Part shown: positions 43,051-50,402 of the stretch, one piece after another
Layout: every line of letters begins with the position of its first letter
Position numbering within the stretch: position 1 is the stretch's first letter
Assembly (NCBI GenBank): GCA_964445775.1
Contig: CAYUMH010000004.1
Coordinates: 62,001 to 126,000, forward strand
Direction: 5' to 3'
Length of the DNA: 64,000 bases
DNA from: Terrimonas sp964445775
GTDB lineage: Bacteria > Bacteroidota > Bacteroidia > Chitinophagales > Chitinophagaceae
Program-made: the position numbers and the translations under genes
The notes under the pieces: model-generated
The model's input: the letters and a program-made list of their open reading frames with translations, nothing else
Told to the model about the DNA's origin: nothing
The model's database searches: none

Positions 43051-45045
43051 ATGATACAATTTGATTTGCCAAAAGAACAGTCATCGATATTAAAAGTAAT
43101 TGGTGTTGGCGGCGGCGGCGGTAATGCTGTTAACCACATGTTTACACAGAAAATAGATGGCGTTGATTTTGTGATTTGTAATACCGATGCGCAGGCATTA
43201 ACAAAGAGTCCGATACCTAACCGGATACAATTAGGACCACACCTGACACAGGGATTAGGTGCAGGCGCCAATCCTGAAATTGGCCGCCAGGCTACTGAAG
43301 AGTCGCTGGAGGAAATTCGCAGGATATTGGAAGTGAATACCAAGATGGCTTTTATTACTGCCGGTATGGGTGGTGGTACAGGTACGGGTGGTGCACCTAT
43401 TATTTCAAAAATATGTAAGGACTTAGGCATACTTACTGTTGGTATTATTACCACCCCTTTTGCTTACGAAGGCAAGAAACGCCAGCAGCAGGCAGAGGAA
43501 GGTATTAAGATCATGAAACAGTATGTTGATACTTTGCTGGTGATAAGCAATGATAAATTACGTCACCAGTTTGGTAACCTGAAAATGAAAGAGGCTTTTG
43601 ATAAAGCAGATAATGTTTTAGCAACAGCAGCTAAATGTATTACTGATGTGATCAGCAGTACCGGCCAGATCAACGTTGACTTTGCGGACGTATGTACCGT
43701 AATGCGTGACGGTGGTGTAGCGATACTGGGTAATGCCGCAGCATCGGGTGAAAACCGTGCCCAGCAAGCCATAGAAGATGCGCTGAACTCGCCGTTGTTA
43801 AATGACAATGATATACGCGGCGCTAAATGGATATTAATTAATATTAACTCGGCTGAAGGTGAGCATGAGTTTACCATGGATGAAGTGGAGATCATACAAA
43901 GTCACCTGTTATCGCAGGCCGGTGAGAATACCGATGTTATTCTTGGTCTGGGTTACGATAACTCATTAGGTGAGCAGTTGGGTATTACATTGATCGCTAC
44001 CGGTTTTCAGCATAAGGAGGCTTATGTAAAACCTGTGATCAGGAAGGAAGAGCCGAAAGAGGAGAAGATTGTGCTGGAATTACAGCCTGCTGCCAAAACA
44101 GTTGCAGTAATGCCAATTAGCAATACGATGAACCAGGAAGCAGCGCCTGAACAAGTTGAAAAAAAGGTGCACGTACAGGTTCCGGTACAGCAAAAACAAT
44201 TATCGGAAGAGCTTAGTCCCAGGTTAGTGGAAACGCCTATGCCTTACGAAACGGCGCCCATGCCAACGGTGAACGACTTAGTAGAAACTACAGGAGTGCC
44301 GGAACTGGAGCCTACAATGTTTTACGATTTAAGCACCGGGAAACCAATTGTAAATCAACAACAAGAAAATTTACTAAGTAAAAATACGGGTGAAAACTAT
44401 AGTGTAACTACTGTTGAAAACTTGTTTCTGAGCGAGCAAAATAATGGTCTAAATTCGGCTCTCAATTCCGAATCTGATACCCCTCGAAAAGAACAAATTC
44501 AACAACACATTACTCAAAATAGTAGCAACCCTTTGCCTGCAGCTTCGGGGGGCTATCTGGCCAGACCGTCCAATATTTATGCGGAGATGAATGCCACTGC
44601 AAAGGCTTCTGTAAACTCTGCTGATCAACCGGTCCCACCAACCAAAGCCATCGCACCGGATGAGGCATCATCTGATTTGCAAATGCAACTGGTAGAAAGG
44701 GATGACATTCCGGCGGCGGATGCGCCGTTGGCCGATCAGGCTCAATCACCTTTGTTTCCGACTGTTGAGGAGTCCCGCGAAATCGGGAACGAAACTGAGG
44801 AGCAAAAACGTAGGGCATTTGAACGAATCCAGAAATTGCGTAATCTGTCGTTCAACGTTAACGCAAGCGACCCGAATCATGAGTTTGAAAATGTGCCGGC
44901 ATACATCCGCCGCAATATGGAATTATACAACAGTAACCAGCATATCGAAAAATTCTACAGCAGTTACGAAGTTTCTTCCGATAATAACAATCAGGGTAAT
45001 ATTTCTACCATCAATACTTTTTTAGAAGGCAAAAAGCCTGACTAA
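43051..45045 (+). CDS. ftsZ: Cell division protein FtsZ with long C-terminal extension
   Basis: A tubulin-like GTPase that builds the Z ring. At 664 residues it is far longer than E. coli FtsZ (383). The core is intact: GVGGGGGNAVNHM (residues 18-30), the tubulin signature GGGTGTG (107-113) and the T7 loop NVDFADV (208-214). Residues from about 331 to 590 form a long linker of low complexity rich in Pro, Gln, Asn and Glu. The conserved C-terminal peptide that binds FtsA appears as ENVPAYIRR (613-621), 43 residues before the end; the final segment closes with NTFLEGKKPD. ATG start at 43051. Confidence 0.96.
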   Translation: MIQFDLPKEQSSILKVIGVGGGGGNAVNHMFTQKIDGVDFVICNTDAQALTKSPIPNRIQLGPHLTQGLGAGANPEIGRQATEESLEEIRRILEVNTKMAFITAGMGGGTGTGGAPIISKICKDLGILTVGIITTPFAYEGKKRQQQAEEGIKIMKQYVDTLLVISNDKLRHQFGNLKMKEAFDKADNVLATAAKCITDVISSTGQINVDFADVCTVMRDGGVAILGNAAASGENRAQQAIEDALNSPLLNDNDIRGAKWILININSAEGEHEFTMDEVEIIQSHLLSQAGENTDVILGLGYDNSLGEQLGITLIATGFQHKEAYVKPVIRKEEPKEEKIVLELQPAAKTVAVMPISNTMNQEAAPEQVEKKVHVQVPVQQKQLSEELSPRLVETPMPYETAPMPTVNDLVETTGVPELEPTMFYDLSTGKPIVNQQQENLLSKNTGENYSVTTVENLFLSEQNNGLNSALNSESDTPRKEQIQQHITQNSSNPLPAASGGYLARPSNIYAEMNATAKASVNSADQPVPPTKAIAPDEASSDLQMQLVERDDIPAADAPLADQAQSPLFPTVEESREIGNETEEQKRRAFERIQKLRNLSFNVNASDPNHEFENVPAYIRRNMELYNSNQHIEKFYSSYEVSSDNNNQGNISTINTFLEGKKPD

Positions 45046-45121
45046 AATATTCGTTCAGCCTGGCTGCCATGCCGGGCTGTTTCGTTCCTTTTGAAAATGC
45101 CAACCAGTGTTTTTAGTTGTG

Positions 45122-45152
45122 GCCCTTGTCGTTTTTCGGCAGGGGCTTTTTT
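45122..45152 (+). terminator. Terminator of the dcw cluster
   Basis: A 10-bp stem with two mismatches or wobbles (45122-45131 with 45137-45146, T-loop) is followed by six Ts. Confidence 0.75.
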
Positions 45153-45160
45153 GTTGTGGA

Positions 45161-45322
45161 GTATGTGGATTTTAGTATACAGTATGTAGAAATTAGTATA
45201 TAGATTTTAGTATGTAGATATTAGTGTACAGTATGTAGATATTAGTATATAGTATGTAGACTTCAGTATATAGTATGTAGATTATAGTAAGCGGTTATGT
45301 AGAAATTGGTATACGGTATGTA
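45161..45322. repeat. Degenerate AGTATGTAG-type tract
   Basis: Units such as AGTATGTAG, ATATTAG and AGTATATAG repeat for about 160 bp in mixed 7- and 14-base phases. Same sequence class as 4833-4861. Confidence 0.7.
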
Positions 45323-45366
45323 GATATGCCTGGTAAAGTAAGGTTTAGCAGCCTTGTACGCTGTCT

Positions 45367-45436
45367 GTATACTAAATACTGTATACTAAATACTGTATAC
45401 TAAATACTGTACACTAAAATCTACATACTAAACGCC
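45367..45436. repeat. 14-bp tandem repeat (two heptamers), five copies
   Basis: GTATACTAAATACT occurs three times without change (45367, 45381, 45395), then twice in degenerate form (45409, 45423). It is the inverse complement of the AGTAT-type tract at 45161-45322, so the two arms can pair. Confidence 0.85.
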
Positions 45437-45527
45437 AATAAATGTGTAGCTTACAGTAGGATATTTTCGAACGCTGACCTATGTATAAATAAACACCTGT
45501 TTTTTAAGGCTTACTTAATAGTATATT

Positions 45528-46460
45528 ATGGCAACAGTTGTTATTACAGGTGGTACGGGACTGGTAGGTACGGCTTTGGCGAAAACCCTGCTGGCAAAAG
45601 GTTATACAGTTATTATCCTTACCCGTAAAATTGATCCGGCCCGGCAGCAGGATGGTGTTTCTTATGCCCTATGGGATGTAGAAAAAAACTATATCGATCC
45701 AAAAGCTTTGGCAGAAGCCAATGCCATTATTCACCTGGCCGGTGCTAATGTGGCTGAAAAAAGATGGACTAAAAAACGCAAACAGGAAATAATAGACAGC
45801 CGTGTAAAAACCGGTGAGTGCATTGTTCATGCCTTACAAAACAATCCGCATAAGGTAACGGTAGTTGCCGGCGCTTCCGGCATTGGTTATTATGGCCCGG
45901 ACCCTGTTGTACCCAATCCCCGGCCTTTTGATGAAGAAGACCAACCTTTTACCGATTACCTGGCCACTACCTGCGTACAATGGGAAAAAGCCCTGGAGCC
46001 GGTAAAAAGCATGGGTATTAAACTGGTGATCTTACGTACCGGTATTGTACTGGCAAAGGAAGGCGGCGCCCTGGATAAATTTAAACAGCCATTGCGTTTT
46101 GGTGTGGCCACTGTTTTAGGAAGCGGCAAACAAATAGTAAGCTGGATACATATTGATGACCTGGTGCGTTTGTATATACGGGCATTGGAAAACGAAACCA
46201 TGGAAGGCGTTTACAATGCGGTAGCACCTGCGCCCGTAAGTAATAAAATCCTGATGCTGACACTCGCCCGGCGTATTAAAGGCAAATACTTTACCGCCTT
46301 TCATGTGCCGGTATTTATATTAAAACTGGTGCTGGGCGAAATGAGTATTGAGGTGTTAAAAAGTGCCACCGTTAGTTGTATTAAACTCCATGCGGAGAAT
46401 TTTAGTTTTATTTACCCCGGTATTGAAGCGGCAATTGATGATTGTGTAAAGCGTAATTAA
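45528..46460 (+). CDS. TIGR01777-family NAD-dependent epimerase/oxidoreductase
   Basis: A short-chain dehydrogenase-like protein of 310 residues. It has the N-terminal Rossmann motif ITGGTGLVGTALAKTLL, then IIHLAGANVAEKRWTKKRKQEI and ASGIGYYGPD, KLVILRTGIVLAKEGGALDK and the SWIHIDDLVRLY motif, all characteristic of the TIGR01777/YfcH (DUF1731) family. The substrate is unknown. ATG start at 45528. Its stop overlaps the stop of the convergent DUF4269 gene by 4 bp, so no terminator separates them. Confidence 0.95.
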   Translation: MATVVITGGTGLVGTALAKTLLAKGYTVIILTRKIDPARQQDGVSYALWDVEKNYIDPKALAEANAIIHLAGANVAEKRWTKKRKQEIIDSRVKTGECIVHALQNNPHKVTVVAGASGIGYYGPDPVVPNPRPFDEEDQPFTDYLATTCVQWEKALEPVKSMGIKLVILRTGIVLAKEGGALDKFKQPLRFGVATVLGSGKQIVSWIHIDDLVRLYIRALENETMEGVYNAVAPAPVSNKILMLTLARRIKGKYFTAFHVPVFILKLVLGEMSIEVLKSATVSCIKLHAENFSFIYPGIEAAIDDCVKRN

Positions 46461-46993
46461 GCTAAAGGAATTTGCAGTAAAGCCTCGTAAGGATTGCCTG
46501 TTAAATTCAACAGTTGTGCAAATGCCGGCTCTGTTTTATAGCCTTCTTTTTTTAAGTCAATGATCTGTTGTCTGAAAGCCGCATCATTTTTCTGTAACAG
46601 GTAATGTTCAACCATCATATGCCGGTAAGCCTGTTGTGTCTTTACGGGTGTTGGTTGTGCAAATATTTCTACCGGGAATGTTTCCAGTCTAAAGCTGGCA
46701 ACAATGGTGGGGATGTCCTGGAAATTACTTTCGTAAAACCGGAAGCCGGGGTACCGGCTAAAATTATCCACTAAGTTTTCGATATACCCTTTCAGCTCCA
46801 CATATTGGCAAAGTATATCCAGGTCACTGTTCTCAATATTAATATTGATAGGGATGGTACCGGTAAGCACCGGGTTAAAAGGCGCTAATTTTTCCCAGAT
46901 ATTATGACCGGTTAAAACCTGGTAAGCGGCCCGTTGTACACTTGTACCGTTGGCCAAATAATCCAGTGTATCAAAATGAGGGTATGACAACAT
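46457..46993 (-). CDS. DUF4269 nucleotidyltransferase-like protein
   Basis: A protein of 178 residues. It contains GTIPININIENSDLDILC (about residues 45-62), the GT.P.......SDLDI pattern of DUF4269, which resembles the GS...SDxD catalytic motif of nucleotidyltransferases. Then FPVEIFAQPTPVKTQQAYRHM and a C-terminal LLNLTGNPYEALL. No biochemical role is known to me. ATG start at 46993. Convergent with the epimerase gene with a 4-bp overlap. Confidence 0.85.
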   Translation of the reverse strand: MLSYPHFDTLDYLANGTSVQRAAYQVLTGHNIWEKLAPFNPVLTGTIPININIENSDLDILCQYVELKGYIENLVDNFSRYPGFRFYESNFQDIPTIVASFRLETFPVEIFAQPTPVKTQQAYRHMMVEHYLLQKNDAAFRQQIIDLKKEGYKTEPAFAQLLNLTGNPYEALLQIPLA

Positions 46994-47010
46994 ACCGTAA
47001 AGTTAAGCAA

Positions 47011-47043
47011 ACAAAAACGGGATAAACAACCGTTTATCCCGTT
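47011..47043 (-). terminator. Terminator of the 47062-47616 lipoprotein gene
   Basis: A perfect 12-bp stem (47016-47027 with 47032-47043, 4-base loop); the minus strand continues into a short T-run. Confidence 0.75.
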
Positions 47044-47061
47044 ACAAGATATTATAATAGT

Positions 47062-47616
47062 TTAAAACCTGGTTACCCCTTTTTGCATCATGCCTTCCGT
47101 TATTTTACCCTTACTGATGGTAAGCGATTTACCTTTTTCGTTTTTGACCTCGCCTTCAAAACTGGCATTCAGTATACCTTTGGCCGTATCAATACTGCTG
47201 ATGGTTACTGTACCTGACTGAAAAAAGTAATGTTCTCTTTTACCATTTACAGCAGCCGGGCTATACTCTCCATACGCTTTATCAGGCGAGTTTAAAGTAC
47301 CTGCACCACTGATAAATGAATAGGTACCGGGTTGAATGCTATTAACGTTAATATTCACTGCCGGTAATGAATCTGCCTGCGTGGTAGTAACATTAAATGA
47401 AACCCCGTTGCTGTTACTCTGGCCAAATAAATTAATATTCCAGGCCTTGGTGGTAACGGACTGATCAGCTACCGTAAAGCTGACCTCATTTGCAGGCTCT
47501 TTTACAGGCGCTGCGGGTTGTAAAGTATCTTTGCTTTCACTGGTATTATTATCTGAATTGTTGTTACAGGCAACAAAAAGAACGGCGGCAAGCAAAACGT
47601 AGGTAACAGATCTCAT
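47062..47616 (-). CDS. Hypothetical lipoprotein
   Basis: A protein of 184 residues. Lipoprotein signal with lipobox LFVAC (Cys at residue 17) and an Asn/Ser/Asp-rich spacer after it. The remainder is predicted mostly strand: VSFTVADQSVTTKAWNINLF, VNINVNSIQPGTYSF and a repeated FEGEVKNEKGKSLTISKGKI, resembling the small beta-rich lipoproteins common in Bacteroidota (possibly DUF6252-like; not verified). It follows the ABC permease gene by 54 bp on the same strand and may share its transcript. Confidence 0.7.
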   Translation of the reverse strand: MRSVTYVLLAAVLFVACNNNSDNNTSESKDTLQPAAPVKEPANEVSFTVADQSVTTKAWNINLFGQSNSNGVSFNVTTTQADSLPAVNINVNSIQPGTYSFISGAGTLNSPDKAYGEYSPAAVNGKREHYFFQSGTVTISSIDTAKGILNASFEGEVKNEKGKSLTISKGKITEGMMQKGVTRF

Positions 47617-47670
47617 GTTATATGTTTTAAGTGATTAATAGCTATTGAACTACCTCACATAAACCCAACA

Positions 47671-48447
47671 CTACAAATCGTCTTTTGTAAACTTTCTGAA
47701 TGCAAAGAAAATATACAAACCGCAATAAAGCAAGCTCGCGATGATTAAAACGGATGCTTCCGGTACACCCTGGTTCATTTGTTTTAAAAAGGGCAGGGGT
47801 AACAACTCATCAGAAGCCTGCAGCGGCAGTAAATAACCTACGGGCTTTGCGTCCATCTTATAGTTAATCAACGCAGACAAGAGAAACTCGAAGATCAGGC
47901 CGAACATAAAAAAGATACCGGCTGCCAACCCGCTTCTGCGCAGTAAAATAGCTAAGAAAAAGGCAAACAGCATGTAACACAGGGTTTGCAGGAACATATA
48001 GCCTACATACTCAAAGCCGGTGAAACTGAAAGAAGCGCCTGTAACCATACCCATGATCAGCACCGACAGTATATTAATAATGGTGATAACAATGGTAAAG
48101 GCAAGAATAAGCAACAGCTTGGCCTGGATAAACTCTTTACGGCTCCAGCCGTCAATAATATTCTGGCGATGGGTTTTAAAGGTGAACTCATTTACACATA
48201 AAGTAATGATCAGCCAGCCCGGGAAATATAATAACCAGCTGTTCAGCCAGCCCATGGTATTCCATAATTTAGGAAAGGCAAAGGGATCACCTAACATGGC
48301 CTGAATTTCTTTAGGCGGAATATTGGTGTACATGGTATAGGAAATAAACAATACTGCTATTATACCTAATAAGTATATAATGCCAAACACTTTAAACGCC
48401 CGGTAGTGTTTTAATTTCATCCATTCAATTTGCAATAAGTTTTGCAT
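47671..48447 (-). CDS. ABC-2 type transporter permease
   Basis: An inner-membrane subunit of 258 residues with about six helices (including YLLGIIAVLFISYTMY, ILAFTIVITIINILSVLIMG and VLIIASLLYCGLYIFFAF). A periplasmic loop lies between the first two helices (about 41-60). It begins LLQIEWMKLKHYRAFK, an arrangement typical of ABC-2 permeases of the natA/natB or antibiotic-export type. The ATPase gene starts upstream on the same strand with 32 bp between, so the two form the exporter. Substrate unknown. Confidence 0.9.
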   Translation of the reverse strand: MQNLLQIEWMKLKHYRAFKVFGIIYLLGIIAVLFISYTMYTNIPPKEIQAMLGDPFAFPKLWNTMGWLNSWLLYFPGWLIITLCVNEFTFKTHRQNIIDGWSRKEFIQAKLLLILAFTIVITIINILSVLIMGMVTGASFSFTGFEYVGYMFLQTLCYMLFAFFLAILLRRSGLAAGIFFMFGLIFEFLLSALINYKMDAKPVGYLLPLQASDELLPLPFLKQMNQGVPEASVLIIASLLYCGLYIFFAFRKFTKDDL

Positions 48448-48479
48448 GGTTATAATAATTTACTAGAATAATAATGGGG

Positions 48480-49394
48480 TTAACGATCGCTTGTAGTACC
48501 GGTGATCTCGAGGAACCTGGTCTCCAGGCTTTTCTTTTTCAGGTTCAGCTGCTCCAGTACAATGCCATTGTTATAACAGTGCTGGTTAATGGCAGTTGCT
48601 TTTACACTCTCCTCGCATATCAGGGTAAAACCTGTTGCGGTGGTATGTATTTCACGTATACCGGCAAAGGACGATAACACCGTTTTCAGGCTATTGATGT
48701 CTTCCGCACTTACCTCAACACTTACTGTATTATCAACCGATGTACTTAATACATCCTGTACTGTACCGATTGTTTTTAATATACCTTTTTGAATAATGGC
48801 CACATGGGTACAAACCCTTTCCACCTCATCCAGTATATGGCTGGCCATGATGATGGTCTTGCCCTGCTGGTTCAGTTGTTTGATGAGTGTCCTGATCTCG
48901 GCAATACCGGCCGGGTCCAGGCCATTGGTAGGCTCGTCAAACACCAGGATATCCGGGTCTCCCAGGAGGGTAGAGGCAATAGCCAGGCGTTGTTTCATAC
49001 CCAGCGAAAAAGTAGCAAACTTGGAATCTTTACGCTGGTGCAGGTTAACGATCTGTAATACCCTGTCAATATCATTTTGTCCACGCCCCTTAATGGCGGC
49101 TACAATTTCTAAATTACGATAGCCGCTGAGGTAGGGGTAAAAATTGGGTGTTTCCAGTAAAGTACCTATTTGTCTACGCTGTTGTTCGCTGGTACCGGGT
49201 TGCCCCTTCCAGAAAAACTGGCCGCTGGTGGGTTTAATAATATCCATGGATATGCCCAGTAAGGTGGTTTTACCACTACCGTTCGGACCTAATATGCCAA
49301 ATACGGAACCCTGCGGAACATCAAAGCTGACATTATCTAATGCACGTATAGCGCCATAGTGCTTGGTGAGTTGCTGCACACTTAATACTGACAT
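48480..49394 (-). CDS. ABC transporter ATP-binding protein
   Basis: The nucleotide-binding subunit of the exporter, 304 residues. Walker A GPNGSGKTT at residues about 37-45, Q-loop LLETPNFYPYLSGYRN, signature FSLGMKQRLAIA (the LSGGQ position reads FSLGM), Walker B DILVFDEPTNGLDP, then the H-loop MASHILDEVE. The C-terminal 80 residues are an accessory domain as in CcmA/NatA-type proteins. ATG start at 49394. It is followed on the minus strand by its permease. Confidence 0.95.
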   Translation of the reverse strand: MSVLSVQQLTKHYGAIRALDNVSFDVPQGSVFGILGPNGSGKTTLLGISMDIIKPTSGQFFWKGQPGTSEQQRRQIGTLLETPNFYPYLSGYRNLEIVAAIKGRGQNDIDRVLQIVNLHQRKDSKFATFSLGMKQRLAIASTLLGDPDILVFDEPTNGLDPAGIAEIRTLIKQLNQQGKTIIMASHILDEVERVCTHVAIIQKGILKTIGTVQDVLSTSVDNTVSVEVSAEDINSLKTVLSSFAGIREIHTTATGFTLICEESVKATAINQHCYNNGIVLEQLNLKKKSLETRFLEITGTTSDR

Positions 49395-49513
49395 GAATGT
49401 TGGTTTTGTATTGAACTATGAATATAGAGAAAAGTTAACAGAACAGTTTACCATTTGTGTAATTAGGCTGTAAACTGGGTGAGTAGCGGAATTTGAGCGG
49501 TGAGTGTTGGTGT

Positions 49514-49575
49514 TGAAAGGTTTAAAAGTTCAGGAGTTCAAAAGTTCAAGGGTTCAAGGTTCAAAAGTTCAAAGG
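49514..49575. repeat. GTTCAA-type tract with 8-base spacing
   Basis: Units AGTTCAAA and GTTCAAGG follow one another with 7- or 8-base spacing between the ABC ATPase and the metzincin gene. Confidence 0.65.
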
Positions 49576-49585
49576 GGCATTCCTT

Positions 49586-49622
49586 CATTAGCATATCAAC
49601 ACATTAGCAAATTAACTAATTA
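49586..49622. repeat. ATTAGCA-type tract, left flank of the metzincin gene
   Basis: It shares ACATTAGCA, TTAGCATATC and AATTAACTAATT with the right-hand tract 50337-50402. It overlaps the metzincin stop codon. Confidence 0.6.
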
Positions 49623-50257
49623 AAAGGCGGGTGCCAGTTGCTGCTAAAGCTGCCCACAATGGCCTGGTGGTGCAGCTCCAGTTTGTGTAACTGCAGGTCA
49701 TCAATATCTTCCTGGCGCACCCTGCGGTACATGGGGTGCATGGTACCGCCTTTTAAGCCGGCAGGTATATTAGGGTCATACTGGAAGGCTGGGTCTACCA
49801 GGGTGCCGCGGGGGTACATAATACCCGGCCGGCCCTGCCCGCGTATATCCAGGTCGCGGGGGTGGGGAAGTCCTAATGTGTGGCCATACTCATGAGCAGC
49901 AGTGGTAGAGCCTTTATACAGGTTATCGTATTGAAAATAACCTGTGTTGCAACCCAGGCCATCTACAAAGGATATATTGCCCATTGCTTTTGGCTCAATA
50001 CGGAAATAATTATTCAGGGGGTCAAGGTTGCCCAATACCTCTTCTACCGTAATATCGGGCCGGTATGCGGCAGTAATGCGGAACACCACTGTGTAAGATG
50101 CGCCTTTATATACAATACCTGCCTGCGGCTCATTCCACAGGGTCTCTATTTCATCGGCAATTTGTTGGGTAATGCCTTCATCGGCCATACTGCCATAAGT
50201 AATGATATGCGAACGTATCAGTAATACATTTTCCTGTATGATCTCTGCGGTACCCAA
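49616..50257 (-). CDS. Metzincin-like zinc protease without signal peptide
   Basis: A protein of 213 residues. The active site reads HEYGHTLGLPHP (about residues 122-133), the HExxHxxGxxH metzincin pattern; the Met-turn is probably GIMYPRG, with PGIMY about 15 residues further. The N-terminus ENVLLIRSHIITYGSMADEG is probably conserved, so the TTG start at 50257 is preferred to the ATG at residue 23. There is no signal peptide, odd for a secreted-type protease; it may be intracellular or exported by another route. It is bracketed by AATTAG/ATTAGCA-type repeat tracts on both sides. Confidence 0.8.
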   Translation of the reverse strand: MGTAEIIQENVLLIRSHIITYGSMADEGITQQIADEIETLWNEPQAGIVYKGASYTVVFRITAAYRPDITVEEVLGNLDPLNNYFRIEPKAMGNISFVDGLGCNTGYFQYDNLYKGSTTAAHEYGHTLGLPHPRDLDIRGQGRPGIMYPRGTLVDPAFQYDPNIPAGLKGGTMHPMYRRVRQEDIDDLQLHKLELHHQAIVGSFSSNWHPPFN

Positions 50258-50301
50258 GACAATTAGTTAATTAGATAATTTGGAAATTTGAAAATGAAAG
50301 T
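50257..50301. repeat. AATTAG-type repeat upstream of the metzincin gene
   Basis: 50257-50282 is identical at 25 of 26 positions to 29543-29568 between ftsL and ftsI. It abuts the TTG start. Confidence 0.7.
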
Positions 50302-50336
50302 TTCCCTGACAAAAAAGCTTATGTATTGAAAGAGTG

Positions 50337-50402
50337 TTTAATTAGCTAATTAACTAATTGGCATCAGCACATTAGCATATCGGCTAATTGGCTAATTAAT
50401 TC
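50337..50402. repeat. ATTAGCA/GCTAATT tract, right flank of the metzincin gene
   Basis: Short direct repeats of GGCTAATT and related units; overlaps the 3' end of the FadB-like gene. Shares three short segments with 49586-49622. Confidence 0.6.

Larger units (their letters stand above)
45046..45527. other. Gene-free stretch after ftsZ with large inverted tract
   Basis: This 482-bp region holds the dcw terminator (45122-45152), a degenerate AGTAT-rich tract (45161-45322) and a 14-bp tandem repeat in inverse orientation (45367-45436). No frame is credible. Confidence 0.75.

Noticed and set aside
45367..45436. CRISPR-like regular array after ftsZ
   Set aside because: The repeats are directly abutting with no spacers and no cas genes are near; it is a simple 14-bp tandem repeat.
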